A stretch of 64,000 nt of DNA from Chloracidobacterium sp. (GTDB taxonomy: Bacteria; Acidobacteriota; Blastocatellia; Pyrinomonadales; Pyrinomonadaceae), in contig JADJWP010000002.1 in the NCBI GenBank assembly GCA_016716305.1, positions 1,858,501 through 1,922,500 of the forward strand. The letters run 5' to 3'. The translations under genes were made by a program, and so were the position numbers. Of this stretch, positions 52,174 through 61,420 are shown one piece after another. Positions within the stretch are counted from its first letter, which is position 1; each line of letters starts with the position of its first letter. Below the pieces are notes generated by a model, which made no database searches, was not told the DNA's origin, and worked only from the letters and a program-made list of their open reading frames with translations.

Positions 52174-52236
52174 TATTGTCTAGTTTAGACTTGCGAGTAG
52201 CGGCCAGGCAATTGCCAGGCAGCAGATCGAGACACA

Positions 52237-52620
52237 ATGGAGTTTACGTCAAAGATCGTATTCATCGCTTTCGGAGGAGCATTCGGCGCCGTTTCGCGTT
52301 ATCTGCTCAATATTTCGCCGCTTGCCAATATTTTCGATAAATTCCCGTTCCCGACCTTTTTCATCAATGTTTCAGGGTCGTTTCTGATCGGATTCTTGCT
52401 TATCGTCCTGACTGACAAGGTCGAGATCAGCGATAATCTCCGGATGGGCGTCATCGTCGGATTTCTCGGGGCATTCACGACATTCTCGACATTTGAGATG
52501 GAGATCTACGGGCTCATCAAAGATCGGTTTTTCACTACTGCGTTTCTTTACCTTGTCCTTAGCGTGGTCGTAGGATTCGCGGGCCTTTTGGCGGGCGTTT
52601 GGCTTGCAAGGAAATTTTAA
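52237..52620 (+). CDS. crcB: fluoride ion channel CrcB/Fluc
   Basis: A 127-residue four-helix membrane protein with the Fluc signatures: GGAFGAVSRY in helix 1, the central-Na+/pore motif NVSGSFLIGF in helix 2, and GFLGAFTTFSTFEME in helix 3 carrying the phenylalanine box and TTFST. It works as an antiparallel dimer that expels fluoride. No fluoride riboswitch is recognisable in the 63 bases upstream. Confidence 0.95.
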   Translation: MEFTSKIVFIAFGGAFGAVSRYLLNISPLANIFDKFPFPTFFINVSGSFLIGFLLIVLTDKVEISDNLRMGVIVGFLGAFTTFSTFEMEIYGLIKDRFFTTAFLYLVLSVVVGFAGLLAGVWLARKF

Positions 52621-52672
52621 CGGGATGTCTTTCCTGAAGCTTTCGTGCGACTGTTTTCTTCGGAGAGCAATT

Positions 52673-53080
52673 ATGAAAAAGACAGTCACCCTTTTGGTTT
52701 CGTTGTTATTCACATCGTCGATCATTCTGGCCTCAGCGCCGACCGATCGACCTGATTCTAATTCTGCTGCGGCCCAGCATCAGAACGACAACAAGAAGCG
52801 TCGCCGGGGGCGCAGCAGCGATGATTCCAATGCGAACAATAACTCGAACTCGAACAGCTCAAACGCAAATGACTCCGGGTCAACCTTATCACGCTCAGAC
52901 GCACGGCGTGCCGCGCTGAACGCAGTGCCGGGAACGGTTGTAAAAGAAGAATACGAGCGAAAGGACGGCATTGCTGTCTATGAGTTCTATATTCGTAAAC
53001 AAAGCGGCGAAACCTACGAGGTCTATGTTGACGCAGGGTCGGGCCGCGTATCAAAAGTAGAGCGGCGGGACCGAAACTGA
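52673..53080 (+). CDS. small exported PepSY-like protein
   Basis: A 135-residue exported protein. ATG at 52673 (MKKTVTLLVSLLFTSSIILA) gives a clean signal peptide and has cggag upstream. A basic run (KKRRRGR) and an Asn/Ser repeat region (NANNNSNSNSSNANDSGS) lead to a C-terminal PepSY-type fold: SRSDARRAALNAVPGTVVKE, then IAVYEFYIRKQSGETYEVYV with DAGSGRVSKVERRD. PepSY domains are often protease-inhibitory or sensory modules. The Asn/Ser tract looks like a flexible linker. Confidence 0.75.
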   Translation: MKKTVTLLVSLLFTSSIILASAPTDRPDSNSAAAQHQNDNKKRRRGRSSDDSNANNNSNSNSSNANDSGSTLSRSDARRAALNAVPGTVVKEEYERKDGIAVYEFYIRKQSGETYEVYVDAGSGRVSKVERRDRN

Positions 53081-53113
53081 CGCTTCCGCTAAGGTGGGTT
53101 CGAAGGAGGGCGC

Positions 53114-53686
53114 ATGGAAATTGCTTATTTGCATCTGATCACAAATCACATTCCGATCATCGGAGTTCCGTTCGCGTTGTTCATTTTGGCGATCGGACTT
53201 ATCCGAAAGAATGACGCTGTCAAGCAGCTTGGTTATCTGATGTTCTCGCTATTGGCGGTTGCAACCATCGCCGTATATTTCCTCGGCCAGGGCGGCGAGG
53301 ATTTTATCGAGGAGTTGCCGGGAGTTGCGCACGATGCGATCGAAGACCACGAAGAATTTGCGGTATTTGCGCTTGCGTCGGTGGTAATTACAGGCTTGGT
53401 AGCTCTTTTTGGTTTTATCAGGTATGGCGGGATCAGTTTCCTTTTTGGCAAGCCGGAATCGGAAAGGCAAAGTGCTCCGGGTTGGCTGGGCGTCGTTGTT
53501 CTCTTGCTCGGGCTGTTATCAGCCGCGACACTCGGTTACACCGGCCGTCTTGGCGGTGTGATACGCCATCCGGAATTTCACGGCGGCGTTCAGCCCTCGG
53601 CTTCGAAAGAGATCGAGAAGACCGAAAGTGCCGATCGTGATGACGAAGATGAGAAGGGCCGCGGCCGAAACCGCGGAGGCCGATAG
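53114..53686 (+). CDS. DUF2231-like membrane protein
   Basis: A 190-residue inner-membrane protein with four helices: residues about 15-32, 42-56, 85-103 and 123-142. The opening HLITNHIPIIGVPFALFILA and the final ATLGYTGRLGGVIRHPEFHG resemble DUF2231-type predicted membrane proteins, some of which may bind haem through conserved His. The C-terminal tail is highly charged (DRDDEDEKGRGRNRGGR). Gagg lies before the ATG. It ends three bases from the convergent purK stop. Confidence 0.65.
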   Translation: MEIAYLHLITNHIPIIGVPFALFILAIGLIRKNDAVKQLGYLMFSLLAVATIAVYFLGQGGEDFIEELPGVAHDAIEDHEEFAVFALASVVITGLVALFGFIRYGGISFLFGKPESERQSAPGWLGVVVLLLGLLSAATLGYTGRLGGVIRHPEFHGGVQPSASKEIEKTESADRDDEDEKGRGRNRGGR

Positions 53687-53689
53687 ATC

Positions 53690-54817
53690 CTAGAGCTTCG
53701 ACCGTGCATCGCGCACCGCGTTTCCCGCTTCTGCGACATCGACGGCGACCGCGGTCAGATGGCCCATTTTGCGCCCCGGCCGCGGTTCGATCTTTCCATA
53801 AAGGTGCAAGCTAACGTTCGGCACCGCAAGTGCAGCCGGCCAATTCGGTTCGCCATTCGCCCAAATATCCCCCAAGAGGTTTGCCATCGCGGCAGGTCGG
53901 AAGAATTCAGTAGAGCCGAGCGGCAGGCCGCAAACGGCTCGAACCTGTTGTTCGAATTGTGAGGTAACGCAAGGGCCAAACGTAAGGTGACCCGAATTAT
54001 GTGGCCGAGGTGCGATCTCGTTCACGAGTAATCTGCCGTCACGTGCCAGAAAGAATTCGACACACATCGTACCGACGTAGCCAAAGGCCTCTGCGATGCT
54101 TCGTGCGATCTCGACCGCGCTCTTATAAACGGCCTCAGAGATGAGAGCCGGGGCAAACGAAATGTCAAGGATGTGGTTGACGTGCTCGTTCTCGATGACG
54201 CCATAGTGTGTAAGATCGCCGTTCTGACCGCGCGAACAAACGACAGAGATCTCCTTTTCGAAATCCACGAACGCTTCGACGATCGCGGGTTGACCGGCGA
54301 TCGCATCGAACGCCTTATCAATGTCGCTTTCCGTTCGGATCTTTGCCTGACCCTTTCCGTCATATCCAAAACCCGCGGTCTTTAGGATAGCCGGCAACCC
54401 TATCTCAACTACGGCCCGGCGGAGGTCGAAAATGTCTGTTACGTAACGATAGTCCCCGACCGGAAAGCCGTTGGCTGAGAGAAACGTTTTTTCGCGATGA
54501 CGGTTTTGAGTCGTGTGAAGTATCTCGCCCTTCGGATGTACATCGACGAACTCGGCCGCGGCATCGACGGTCGCAGACGGCACGTTCTCAAATTCGAAAG
54601 TGACGACATCTATCGCCTTTGCAAACCTGCGTACTGCATCAAGATCATCGTAGGCAGCGGTCGTCTCGACATCCGAAATGTGGCCCGTCGGCGTATCCGC
54701 GTCCGGCGAAAACGTATGGACACGATATCCCATTTTGCGCGCCTCGATCGCGAACATACGCCCGAGCTGCCCGCTGCCAAAAACGCCTATCGTTGAATTG
54801 GGTTGAATGGTCTTCAC
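53690..54817 (-). CDS. purK: N5-carboxyaminoimidazole ribonucleotide synthase
   Basis: A 375-residue ATP-grasp enzyme converting AIR, bicarbonate and ATP to N5-CAIR in purine synthesis. Seen: N-terminal Rossmann-like GVFGSGQLGRMFAIEARKMG, ATP-grasp segments LKTAGFGYDGKGQAKI and VCSRGQNGDL, and EIAPRPHNSGHLTFGPCVTS QFEQQVRAVCG-type ending. Works with PurE, encoded two genes upstream on the same strand; an AlkD-like gene lies between, 20 bases before the purK start. Confidence 0.95.
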   Translation of the reverse strand: MKTIQPNSTIGVFGSGQLGRMFAIEARKMGYRVHTFSPDADTPTGHISDVETTAAYDDLDAVRRFAKAIDVVTFEFENVPSATVDAAAEFVDVHPKGEILHTTQNRHREKTFLSANGFPVGDYRYVTDIFDLRRAVVEIGLPAILKTAGFGYDGKGQAKIRTESDIDKAFDAIAGQPAIVEAFVDFEKEISVVCSRGQNGDLTHYGVIENEHVNHILDISFAPALISEAVYKSAVEIARSIAEAFGYVGTMCVEFFLARDGRLLVNEIAPRPHNSGHLTFGPCVTSQFEQQVRAVCGLPLGSTEFFRPAAMANLLGDIWANGEPNWPAALAVPNVSLHLYGKIEPRPGRKMGHLTAVAVDVAEAGNAVRDARSKL

Positions 54818-54837
54818 GACAAAAATGCGATTTTAGA

Positions 54838-55563
54838 TCATTTTGCCGACTTTTGCTTTTCAGCTCTGTCCGATTTTTCTTTGAGGCGGGTTTGAACGCC
54901 ATTGCTCGTGAGTTCGCGGATCGCGTCAGATGCTATCCAACGAGCAGGTCTCGTGTTCTGTTGTTTGATGCGTTCGGCGGTTTCGATCGCCAGCCCGTTA
55001 AGGTTCAGATTTCGTTTCCCGATCTGCCTCAGCGACCAATTCACCGCTTTCTTTACGAAGTTGCGCTCATCACCTGCATGCTGTTCCAATATCGGCAGAA
55101 ACTCGGCGATCTGTGCGTCTGCGGCTTTCTTATCGTGGACGGCAAGCCAGGCCATGAGTACGATGCCGGCCCGCTTTACAAACTCAGCATCACGGCTGCT
55201 CCATTCGACGGCTTTTTTGTATGCGAAGTGTGACCGGCAAAACAGATGTCCGCAGGTTCCGTCGACGATCGCCCAATTGTCGAAATCAGCCGCCCACGAT
55301 TCCATTTGATCTTCTGTGACCTTCTTCGGATCATCGATCAGGTACGCGACCGCCCGCGCATCATGTATACCCGTCTTCCATAGCCCGAGTGCGAGAGCAT
55401 GCCGGTCATTTGTGCCTTTCTTTATCTCTTTTGCGATCTGTTTAAGATCAGAGGCAGCGACGCCAAATGCACGTCTCGTGACGATCCCAAAGCGGGCCAT
55501 CCCGGCAACGTTCTCGGGCGAGCCCATGGCCTCGAGCCGTTTGACTATTTCCTTGATCATCAT
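54838..55563 (-). CDS. AlkD-like DNA alkylation repair protein (HEAT-repeat fold)
   Basis: A 241-residue all-helical protein of the COG4912 type: GSPENVAGMARFGI, VAASDLKQIAKEIKKG, WKTGIHDARAVAYLIDDPKK, WSSRDAEFVKRAGIVLMAWL. AlkD enzymes excise N3/N7-alkylated purines. The usual W-D-x-x-D segment reads DNWAIVDGTCGHLF, so the first Asp, which I believe matches the catalytic Asp of Bacillus AlkD, is Ala. Its ATG directly abuts the purE stop (TGAATG), so it is translationally coupled inside the pur operon. Possibly non-catalytic or with another role. Confidence 0.82.
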   Translation of the reverse strand: MMIKEIVKRLEAMGSPENVAGMARFGIVTRRAFGVAASDLKQIAKEIKKGTNDRHALALGLWKTGIHDARAVAYLIDDPKKVTEDQMESWAADFDNWAIVDGTCGHLFCRSHFAYKKAVEWSSRDAEFVKRAGIVLMAWLAVHDKKAADAQIAEFLPILEQHAGDERNFVKKAVNWSLRQIGKRNLNLNGLAIETAERIKQQNTRPARWIASDAIRELTSNGVQTRLKEKSDRAEKQKSAK

Positions 55564-56061
55564 TCAGATCAGCTTTGTCTTTAGCACGGTCTTTGTTTGC
55601 CTTGTCCGAAAAGCATGCAGCTTCTTTCGTAGCTCAGGGCGGGAATTCGAGAGGATCGAGATGGCCAAAAGAGCAGCATTCTTTGCTCCGGGCTGACCGA
55701 TAGCGAGCGTACCAACTGGGACGCCGGCCGGCATTTGTGCGATCGACAGCAGCGAATCGAGTCCTTTCAAGGCCTTGCTTTCGATAGGAACGCCGAGAAC
55801 CGGAAGAACGGTTTGCGAAGCACACATTCCGGGCAAATGGGCCGCACCGCCGGCACCGGCAATGATCACCTCGATACCGCGCTCCTCGGCAGTCCGGGCA
55901 AATTCGAAAAGCAGGTCGGGCGTTCTGTGCGCTGAAACGATCTTTGTCTCGTGCCTCACGCCAAATTCATCAAGGATATGCGACGCCAATTCCATCGTCG
56001 GCCAGTCAGACTTACTGCCCATGATGATCGAAACCAGATTTGTTTGAGGCTTTCCTTTCAT
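55564..56061 (-). CDS. purE: N5-carboxyaminoimidazole ribonucleotide mutase
   Basis: A 165-residue class I PurE that turns N5-CAIR into CAIR. Signatures: VSIIMGSKSDWPTM (substrate loop), SAHRTPD with the catalytic His, AGAGGAAHLPGM and the GTLAIGQPGAKNAALLA C-terminal segment. It starts six bases after the DUF3592 gene stop and its own stop abuts the AlkD-like start, in the order purE - alkD - purK. Confidence 0.96.
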   Translation of the reverse strand: MKGKPQTNLVSIIMGSKSDWPTMELASHILDEFGVRHETKIVSAHRTPDLLFEFARTAEERGIEVIIAGAGGAAHLPGMCASQTVLPVLGVPIESKALKGLDSLLSIAQMPAGVPVGTLAIGQPGAKNAALLAISILSNSRPELRKKLHAFRTRQTKTVLKTKLI

Positions 56062-56067
56062 CTCAGA

Positions 56068-56742
56068 TCAATTTGGCAGCCGAGAACCTGTCGGCTTTTC
56101 ATACGTTTTGTTTTTGATATACGCGATCCAAGTTCTGACACTAAAGATCCAAATAATTACGATAAGACAGCATAAAGGAATAAGCAGCAAATTTATCCAG
56201 AGTCTATCACTCTTGTAAAATTCTCGCCGCAGCGTGGAGTTTTCAGGCGCCGACGGATCGAAGAAGATGTTCACGGTCCGTTCCGCGGTCTGACGCAGTT
56301 TCAACTCTGCGAGGCCGTCTTTTGAAAGTACGGCGTCCAAGATCGCGAGCTTCTGTTCCGCCTTAAGCTCGCCGAACGGCTCCAGGAGTTCGAGGGCTTC
56401 CTCCTTCGTCTGAAATCGCGGAGGATCGGCAGAAAAGGCGACCCTTGCGCCTTCGAAAGATATCCCTTCGACCTCGTACGTGTAAGACGCGAGAGGCTGA
56501 AAACGACCTGAATCCGGCCGAACCCACGATGATGTGATCTGAGCCGTCGTCGCCGGCCAATGTTGGCTCGATCGCGACTGCAAATAAACTTCGACATCCG
56601 AATAGATCATCGTAGCCGAAAACGCACCGCCGAGGACCAACACGACGAGGAACCCAAAATAGACGGCGATCGAACCTGCCAAATAAAGCGGCCAAAGCTT
56701 AGCGTGATTCGCTGGCGGTGGGAAAGGAAAAAATCCGGCCAT
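56068..56742 (-). CDS. DUF3592 membrane protein
   Basis: A 224-residue protein with a membrane helix near each end (about 20-45 and 190-213) around an extracytoplasmic domain. The stretch WPATTAQITSSWVRPDSGRF and YTYEVEGISFEGARVAFS followed by VNIFFDPSAPENSTLRRE is the DUF3592 pattern ('w..t.a.v..s....y.Y.V.g..y...v.vyYdP.np..s.L'). Function unknown. It lies between the redoxin gene and purE with gaps of 19 and 6 bases, so it probably shares the transcript. Confidence 0.82.
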   Translation of the reverse strand: MAGFFPFPPPANHAKLWPLYLAGSIAVYFGFLVVLVLGGAFSATMIYSDVEVYLQSRSSQHWPATTAQITSSWVRPDSGRFQPLASYTYEVEGISFEGARVAFSADPPRFQTKEEALELLEPFGELKAEQKLAILDAVLSKDGLAELKLRQTAERTVNIFFDPSAPENSTLRREFYKSDRLWINLLLIPLCCLIVIIWIFSVRTWIAYIKNKTYEKPTGSRLPN

Positions 56743-56761
56743 GTGCTTGTCCTTCTATCTC

Positions 56762-57436
56762 CTATTTGGCCAGCTCGGCCCTGACCACTGCTTCGAACTT
56801 ATCCCAGGCCGATATCGTACTTCGCCAGTAAACTATCTCGCCGTTCCTACCGATCACGATATTTTTTGGATACCCTGAAAACTTAAACAAATCCAAGACA
56901 GATCCCGCCTCGGCGGCCTGCTCATAGTCGAACCGCTCCTTTGCAAGGAATCTCTTGACGTTTGCGGCCGGATCGCGTGTCAAAGCCAGAAAGACCAGAT
57001 CTTCGGTCTGGCCGAACTTCGCTTTCAGATCGTTCAGCCCTGGTTTGTGCGCAAGACAAACCGGGCATCCGATGAACCAGAAATTCAGCACCACGACCTT
57101 GCCTTTCAGATCAGCGGACGAGATCTTCTTGCCGTTGATGGTCAAGACCGTAAACTCGGGGACCATCATCCCCTCCTGTGGTATCTTTTGAAGCCGGAAT
57201 TCGGTCGAACCGTCGCCGAGCGTTCTCACAACGGTTCCGTCGGGATAGTGGAAATTCGCCATTCTGATATCGACGAACTCGTTGTTGCTTATCACATTAC
57301 CGTCGGAATCGCGGAAAATGGTCTTGGTTTCTGATCGTACGGTGGATTGCGCCGGAGAATTTTGAGCACCTGCAAAACCAGCCACAAGCATGAATGGAAG
57401 CAGGATCGTGCGAAAAACGCGGTGTGAAAAGATCAT
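56762..57436 (-). CDS. exported TlpA/ResA-like redoxin
   Basis: A 224-residue protein with signal peptide (to about GAQNS) and an N-terminal ~70-residue region of unknown fold before a TlpA/AhpC-TSA-type thioredoxin domain. The active site is G-C-P-V-C in FWFIGCPVCLAHKP; the cis-Pro region is FSGYPKNIVIGRNGEIVYWR. Such proteins reduce disulfides in the periplasm, for example in cytochrome c maturation. ATG at 57436 chosen over a GTG two codons earlier. Forty-seven bases after the kinase stop. Confidence 0.85.
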   Translation of the reverse strand: MIFSHRVFRTILLPFMLVAGFAGAQNSPAQSTVRSETKTIFRDSDGNVISNNEFVDIRMANFHYPDGTVVRTLGDGSTEFRLQKIPQEGMMVPEFTVLTINGKKISSADLKGKVVVLNFWFIGCPVCLAHKPGLNDLKAKFGQTEDLVFLALTRDPAANVKRFLAKERFDYEQAAEAGSVLDLFKFSGYPKNIVIGRNGEIVYWRSTISAWDKFEAVVRAELAK

Positions 57437-57483
57437 CGTCACGAGTTTATTGTCGATCGGCCGATAGGTGAACGGCTATCTCC

Positions 57484-59685
57484 TCAATCGGTCGGCGGGT
57501 ACAAGCGTTCGAACTCGGGATCGCCGTGGAGTATCGCGAGATCGGGATCTTTGCGCGTCCACGCCGAGTTTCGATTGCCGCCTTCCCACGCTTTCTTAAG
57601 AGCCACCATCGCATCGGCCGGTTTGTTCATGGCGCAGAAGACACAAGCCGTATTGTAGAGGATCATCGTATCATCCGGGCGCAAGGCCATCGCCATTTCG
57701 GCCTCTCGCTTCGCCTCATCCATCCGGCCCTGCATCGCATAATCGCTGGCAAGCAAGACCCTCGCCCGGGCATCCTCGGGAACCTTTTTCAGATGCTCTT
57801 CAAAGACCGCTATCTCGCGGTGAAGAAAATTTGTCAAAGCCTCTTTTTTTCCTAACGCACCCAGCGCGTTGTGTATGGGAATTGTCGTATTATAGTTTTC
57901 GCCCGCATGAGCAAGTGCCTCTTCCATCACTTCGGCGATCTCCTGGTATCGCCCGGCCTCAAAAAGCGCTCGGCCTAATAGATAGTATCCGCCGTCGAGA
58001 TCCGGATCGCGGTTCAGCGCCGCCCGCACCTTGCCGACCGCATCGTCATAACGGCCTTCAGCAAAATCGACCCAGGCCTCAGCAAGCCTGATCTCAGGTG
58101 CATCGTTTCCGCCCGAACTTGCCTTCTTGGTCGCGGCTATCGCCCGGTCGATCCATTGCTGCTGGCGGTCAAAATGATAGTAATACTGGGCACAGACGTT
58201 GGCCACGGCGGCATGAGCCAAGGCAAAGCCCAGGTCCAGGGCAACCGCGTTCTCGTACATCTGGAGCGCGACCTGAAGGTCCTGCCGGCCGACGCGCCGC
58301 GCGTAGTTTCTTCCTCTCAGATATAGGTCGTACGCCTGTAGATTTTCGGTCGGTTTTGCGGCGAGAGCCTCTTGTTCCTGCGGCGACAGCGTGATCCGCA
58401 AGGCAGCAGCGATCTTTGACGCGATCTCATCCTGCACCTCGAACACATCCGCCATCTCGCGGTCGTACCGCTCTGACCATAATGGGAAATCAGTTGCCGC
58501 ATCGACCAATTGCGCGTTGATCCGAAGCCGATTGCCCGCACGCCGCAAACTACCGACAAGAACGTATGACGCACCAAGTTCTTTTCCGACCTGACCCGCA
58601 GTCACCGACTTGTCGCGGTAATTGAGGACCATAGCGCGCGAAAACGTCTTCAATCGCCGTATCTTCGAAAGCTCTGTCGTTATGTCTTCTGTAATGCCGT
58701 CACGCAGATACTCATCCTCTTTCATACCGCTCAGATTCTCGAAATACAGAACGGCGATCGAGTGTTCGTGAACGGCCTGCGGTGAACGCGTACTGTGGAT
58801 CGCGGCGGATTCGCCCGAATGACGGCCCGAATCAAGATCGCGTTTTAATCTCTTAAGTGCAGTTTTCAGGTCGGTCGCACTTTGATACCTCAGATCGCGG
58901 TCCTTTTCGAGGGCCTGTCCGATTATTCGGCCGAGTTCCGGCGGCAGCGACGGGTTCACCTGTGTCACGGGTGTCGGATCACGGTTAAGTATCGAATCGA
59001 ATACGACGGCAGATGTATCGCCCTGAAACGGAAGAACTCCGGTCGCCATCTGGTACAAAACGGTTCCGACCGAGAACAGGTCGGTTCGAGCATCGGTGAT
59101 CTCGCCGCGCGCCTGCTCGGGCGACATATAGGCGATAGTGCCCATTGTTGCTCCGGCCGAGGTTAGTTCGTCGGCGATCGCCGTCGGGATATTGGACGAA
59201 GCATCGGGCTTCTGGCGGTCGATCTTGGCCAAACCGAAATCCAGGATCTTTGCCTGGCCGCGCGACGTGACAAACATGTTCGCGGGCTTCAGATCGCGAT
59301 GGACTATACCCTTGGAATGTGCTGATTCAAGCGCGTCGACGATCTGAACTCCAAGAGTCAAAAGCGAATCGATGTCCAAAGGGCCGCGTCGGATACGCTC
59401 AGCAAGCGGCTCGCCGTCGAGCAGTTCCATCACGATGAAGTGATCGTTCTCATGCTGTTCGATACCATGGATAGTACAAATATTCGGATGGTTAAGGGCC
59501 GAGGCCGCCCGGGCCTCGCGTTGAAATCGCTGGAGCAGGTTCTCGTCACCAGCCATAGCAGGCGTGAGAAATTTTAGGGCGACCCGGCGGCCTAGATTCG
59601 TATCCTCAGCTTCGTAAACCACTCCCATTCCGCCCTCGCCAAGCTGAGAGGTGATCTGATAGTGCGAGATCGTCTTACCGAGCAT
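57484..59685 (-). CDS. Ser/Thr protein kinase with TolB/FlgO-like and TPR regions
   Basis: A 733-residue soluble protein. Residues about 9-270 are a Hanks-type kinase: glycine loop LGEGGMGVVYEAED, VALKFL lysine, HRDLKPANMF catalytic loop, DFGLAK metal site and MSPEQARGE in place of APE. There is no membrane segment, unlike PknB. About 310-430 resembles the FlgO/TolB-type 'SIAVLYFENLSGMKEDEYLR DGI' module found in bacterial cyclase and kinase proteins. The rest is a TPR array (AYDLYLRGRNYARRVGRQDL onward). This architecture is common in Acidobacteriota. It heads a run of same-strand genes that ends with purK. Confidence 0.92.
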   Translation of the reverse strand: MLGKTISHYQITSQLGEGGMGVVYEAEDTNLGRRVALKFLTPAMAGDENLLQRFQREARAASALNHPNICTIHGIEQHENDHFIVMELLDGEPLAERIRRGPLDIDSLLTLGVQIVDALESAHSKGIVHRDLKPANMFVTSRGQAKILDFGLAKIDRQKPDASSNIPTAIADELTSAGATMGTIAYMSPEQARGEITDARTDLFSVGTVLYQMATGVLPFQGDTSAVVFDSILNRDPTPVTQVNPSLPPELGRIIGQALEKDRDLRYQSATDLKTALKRLKRDLDSGRHSGESAAIHSTRSPQAVHEHSIAVLYFENLSGMKEDEYLRDGITEDITTELSKIRRLKTFSRAMVLNYRDKSVTAGQVGKELGASYVLVGSLRRAGNRLRINAQLVDAATDFPLWSERYDREMADVFEVQDEIASKIAAALRITLSPQEQEALAAKPTENLQAYDLYLRGRNYARRVGRQDLQVALQMYENAVALDLGFALAHAAVANVCAQYYYHFDRQQQWIDRAIAATKKASSGGNDAPEIRLAEAWVDFAEGRYDDAVGKVRAALNRDPDLDGGYYLLGRALFEAGRYQEIAEVMEEALAHAGENYNTTIPIHNALGALGKKEALTNFLHREIAVFEEHLKKVPEDARARVLLASDYAMQGRMDEAKREAEMAMALRPDDTMILYNTACVFCAMNKPADAMVALKKAWEGGNRNSAWTRKDPDLAILHGDPEFERLYPPTD

Positions 59686-59839
59686 ATAGCCTCCATTTCT
59701 CCGAAAACCAAATCGGTCGTCCGCGAATCACCGCCAGTGCAACGCCTCACCGCCAATGCGCGGAAGCGACGCCAACGTTCGAATTTCGGTCGACAAAAGC
59801 TCTAAGCCAGAGACATTCGCGCGAACATGGCCGGGCCGA

Positions 59840-61294
59840 TCAGGCAGAGTATCCCTTCGCCCCATCGAAGTTGTATAGATTCTCGGTTTTGATAACATCC
59901 AGCCCGGCGTCGTTGAATCGGCCGAGAAGCGAGATGATCTGCTCGTGTGTTACGGCAGAACCTTCGCCGTTCTCAGCAGTAAAGCGGCAACGCCAATGAT
60001 CGACGGTAAAAGTGTCTGAAAAACCGCCGGGATATACCTTTACCCCGCGATTTGCGATCGACTGCAGAACAAGGCCGTCGCCATTAACGCCCTCGACCAA
60101 GCCGCCGAGTTCGTTCGCGACTCCGTAAAACGAACCCTTCCACCAATCTAGAAAGACGTCGACGCCAACAAGGTCTTTTTTCTGCGGTTCCGGGGTCGAA
60201 TAGATCGGCTTTGGATCGGTATCCACGACATTTGCCGAATACGTGACGGGTTTGAGGGTCTCAGGCTTTTGCCCGATCCGATCGACGACCGCCTGTGCAA
60301 ACTCCCTGGTCCCGACCTTCTCTTTCGAGATGCCGTCTTTGAACATGTCGTACGTGTGAATACCGTCCTCGATCGTGCGAAGCCACGCATTATGGGCAAG
60401 CTCGGCAACATCCGGCTGATTGATGTGTACGAGCATCAATATCGAACCAAGGAACAGTCCCGACGGGTTGGCAAGGTTTTGCCCGGCTCGCCGCGGTGCC
60501 GAACCATGTATCGCCTCGAACATTGCCACCTGTTCGCCAATGTTCGACGAACCCGCAAGACCGACCGAGCCGGCGATCTGTGCTGCCACATCCGACAAAA
60601 CGTCGCCGTAAAGGTTCGGCATTACGATCACGTCGAAATTTTCGGGCGTGTCGGCGAGTTTTGCGGAGCCGATATCGACGATCCAATGGTCGGCCTCAAT
60701 GCCCGGATATTCAGGTGCGATCTCGTCAAATACGCGGTGAAAGAGACCGTCGGTCCGCTTCATTATGTTGTCCTTAATGAAGCAGGTGACCTTTTTTCGG
60801 TTGAATTTTTTTGCGTACTCAAAAGCGTACCGAACTATCTTTTCACTGCCGGGCCGCGAAATAAGCTTGAGACATTCTTCGACCTGCCCGGTCTGCCGGT
60901 ACTCGATCCCCGCGTACGTATCCTCTTCGTTCTCACGCACAATGACAACATCCATCACCGGGTGTTTCGTCTGCACGAACGGATGATATGAGACGCACGG
61001 CCTGACGTTCGCATAAAGTCCTAGCGTTTTACGGACCGCCACGTTCAAAGAGCTGTAACCGCCGCCCTGCGGCGTGGTTATCGGCGCCTTCAGAAAGACC
61101 TTGGTTCGGCGAAGGCTTTCCCACGATTCCGGTGCGATCCCGGCCGCATTTCCGCTCAAATACACTTTCTCGCCGATCTCGATGGTCTCGATGTCGATGC
61201 GGGCTCCGGCTTCTTTCAGAATGTGAAGCGTCGCCTCCATTATCTCAGGCCCGATGCCGTCGCCATGAGCGACGGTAATAGGAACGTTGGACAT
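59840..61294 (-). CDS. icd: NADP-type isocitrate dehydrogenase
   Basis: A 484-residue beta-decarboxylating dehydrogenase converting isocitrate to 2-oxoglutarate in the TCA cycle. Seen: VAHGDGIGPEIMEATLHILK, the Ser/Arg substrate loop TPQGGGYSSLNVAVRKTLGL YANVRPC-type segment, the EYAGIEY-like TYAGIEYRQ, and the metal Asp motif MPNLYGDVLSDVAAQIAGSV. The coenzyme segment reads HGSAPRRAGQ: basic residues at the 2'-phosphate positions favour NADP. The ~140-residue C-terminal extension (from about 345) matches the Thermus/Rickettsia-type long subfamily, not the 416-residue Escherichia coli type. Confidence 0.93.
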   Translation of the reverse strand: MSNVPITVAHGDGIGPEIMEATLHILKEAGARIDIETIEIGEKVYLSGNAAGIAPESWESLRRTKVFLKAPITTPQGGGYSSLNVAVRKTLGLYANVRPCVSYHPFVQTKHPVMDVVIVRENEEDTYAGIEYRQTGQVEECLKLISRPGSEKIVRYAFEYAKKFNRKKVTCFIKDNIMKRTDGLFHRVFDEIAPEYPGIEADHWIVDIGSAKLADTPENFDVIVMPNLYGDVLSDVAAQIAGSVGLAGSSNIGEQVAMFEAIHGSAPRRAGQNLANPSGLFLGSILMLVHINQPDVAELAHNAWLRTIEDGIHTYDMFKDGISKEKVGTREFAQAVVDRIGQKPETLKPVTYSANVVDTDPKPIYSTPEPQKKDLVGVDVFLDWWKGSFYGVANELGGLVEGVNGDGLVLQSIANRGVKVYPGGFSDTFTVDHWRCRFTAENGEGSAVTHEQIISLLGRFNDAGLDVIKTENLYNFDGAKGYSA

Positions 61295-61420
61295 ATTTAT
61301 CTCTTAAATCCTCGATTTTGTTTACTGTTAACGAAAACGAGATTTTATAGGATATAGGAACATTAGGCAACGGCCGCCTGGTTTCGGCGCAGTACCAAAG
61401 GCATACGGGAGATTATTAGA

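Noticed and set aside
52174..52236. Possible fluoride riboswitch upstream of crcB
   Set aside because: The gap is only 63 bases and lacks the crcB-motif consensus segments.
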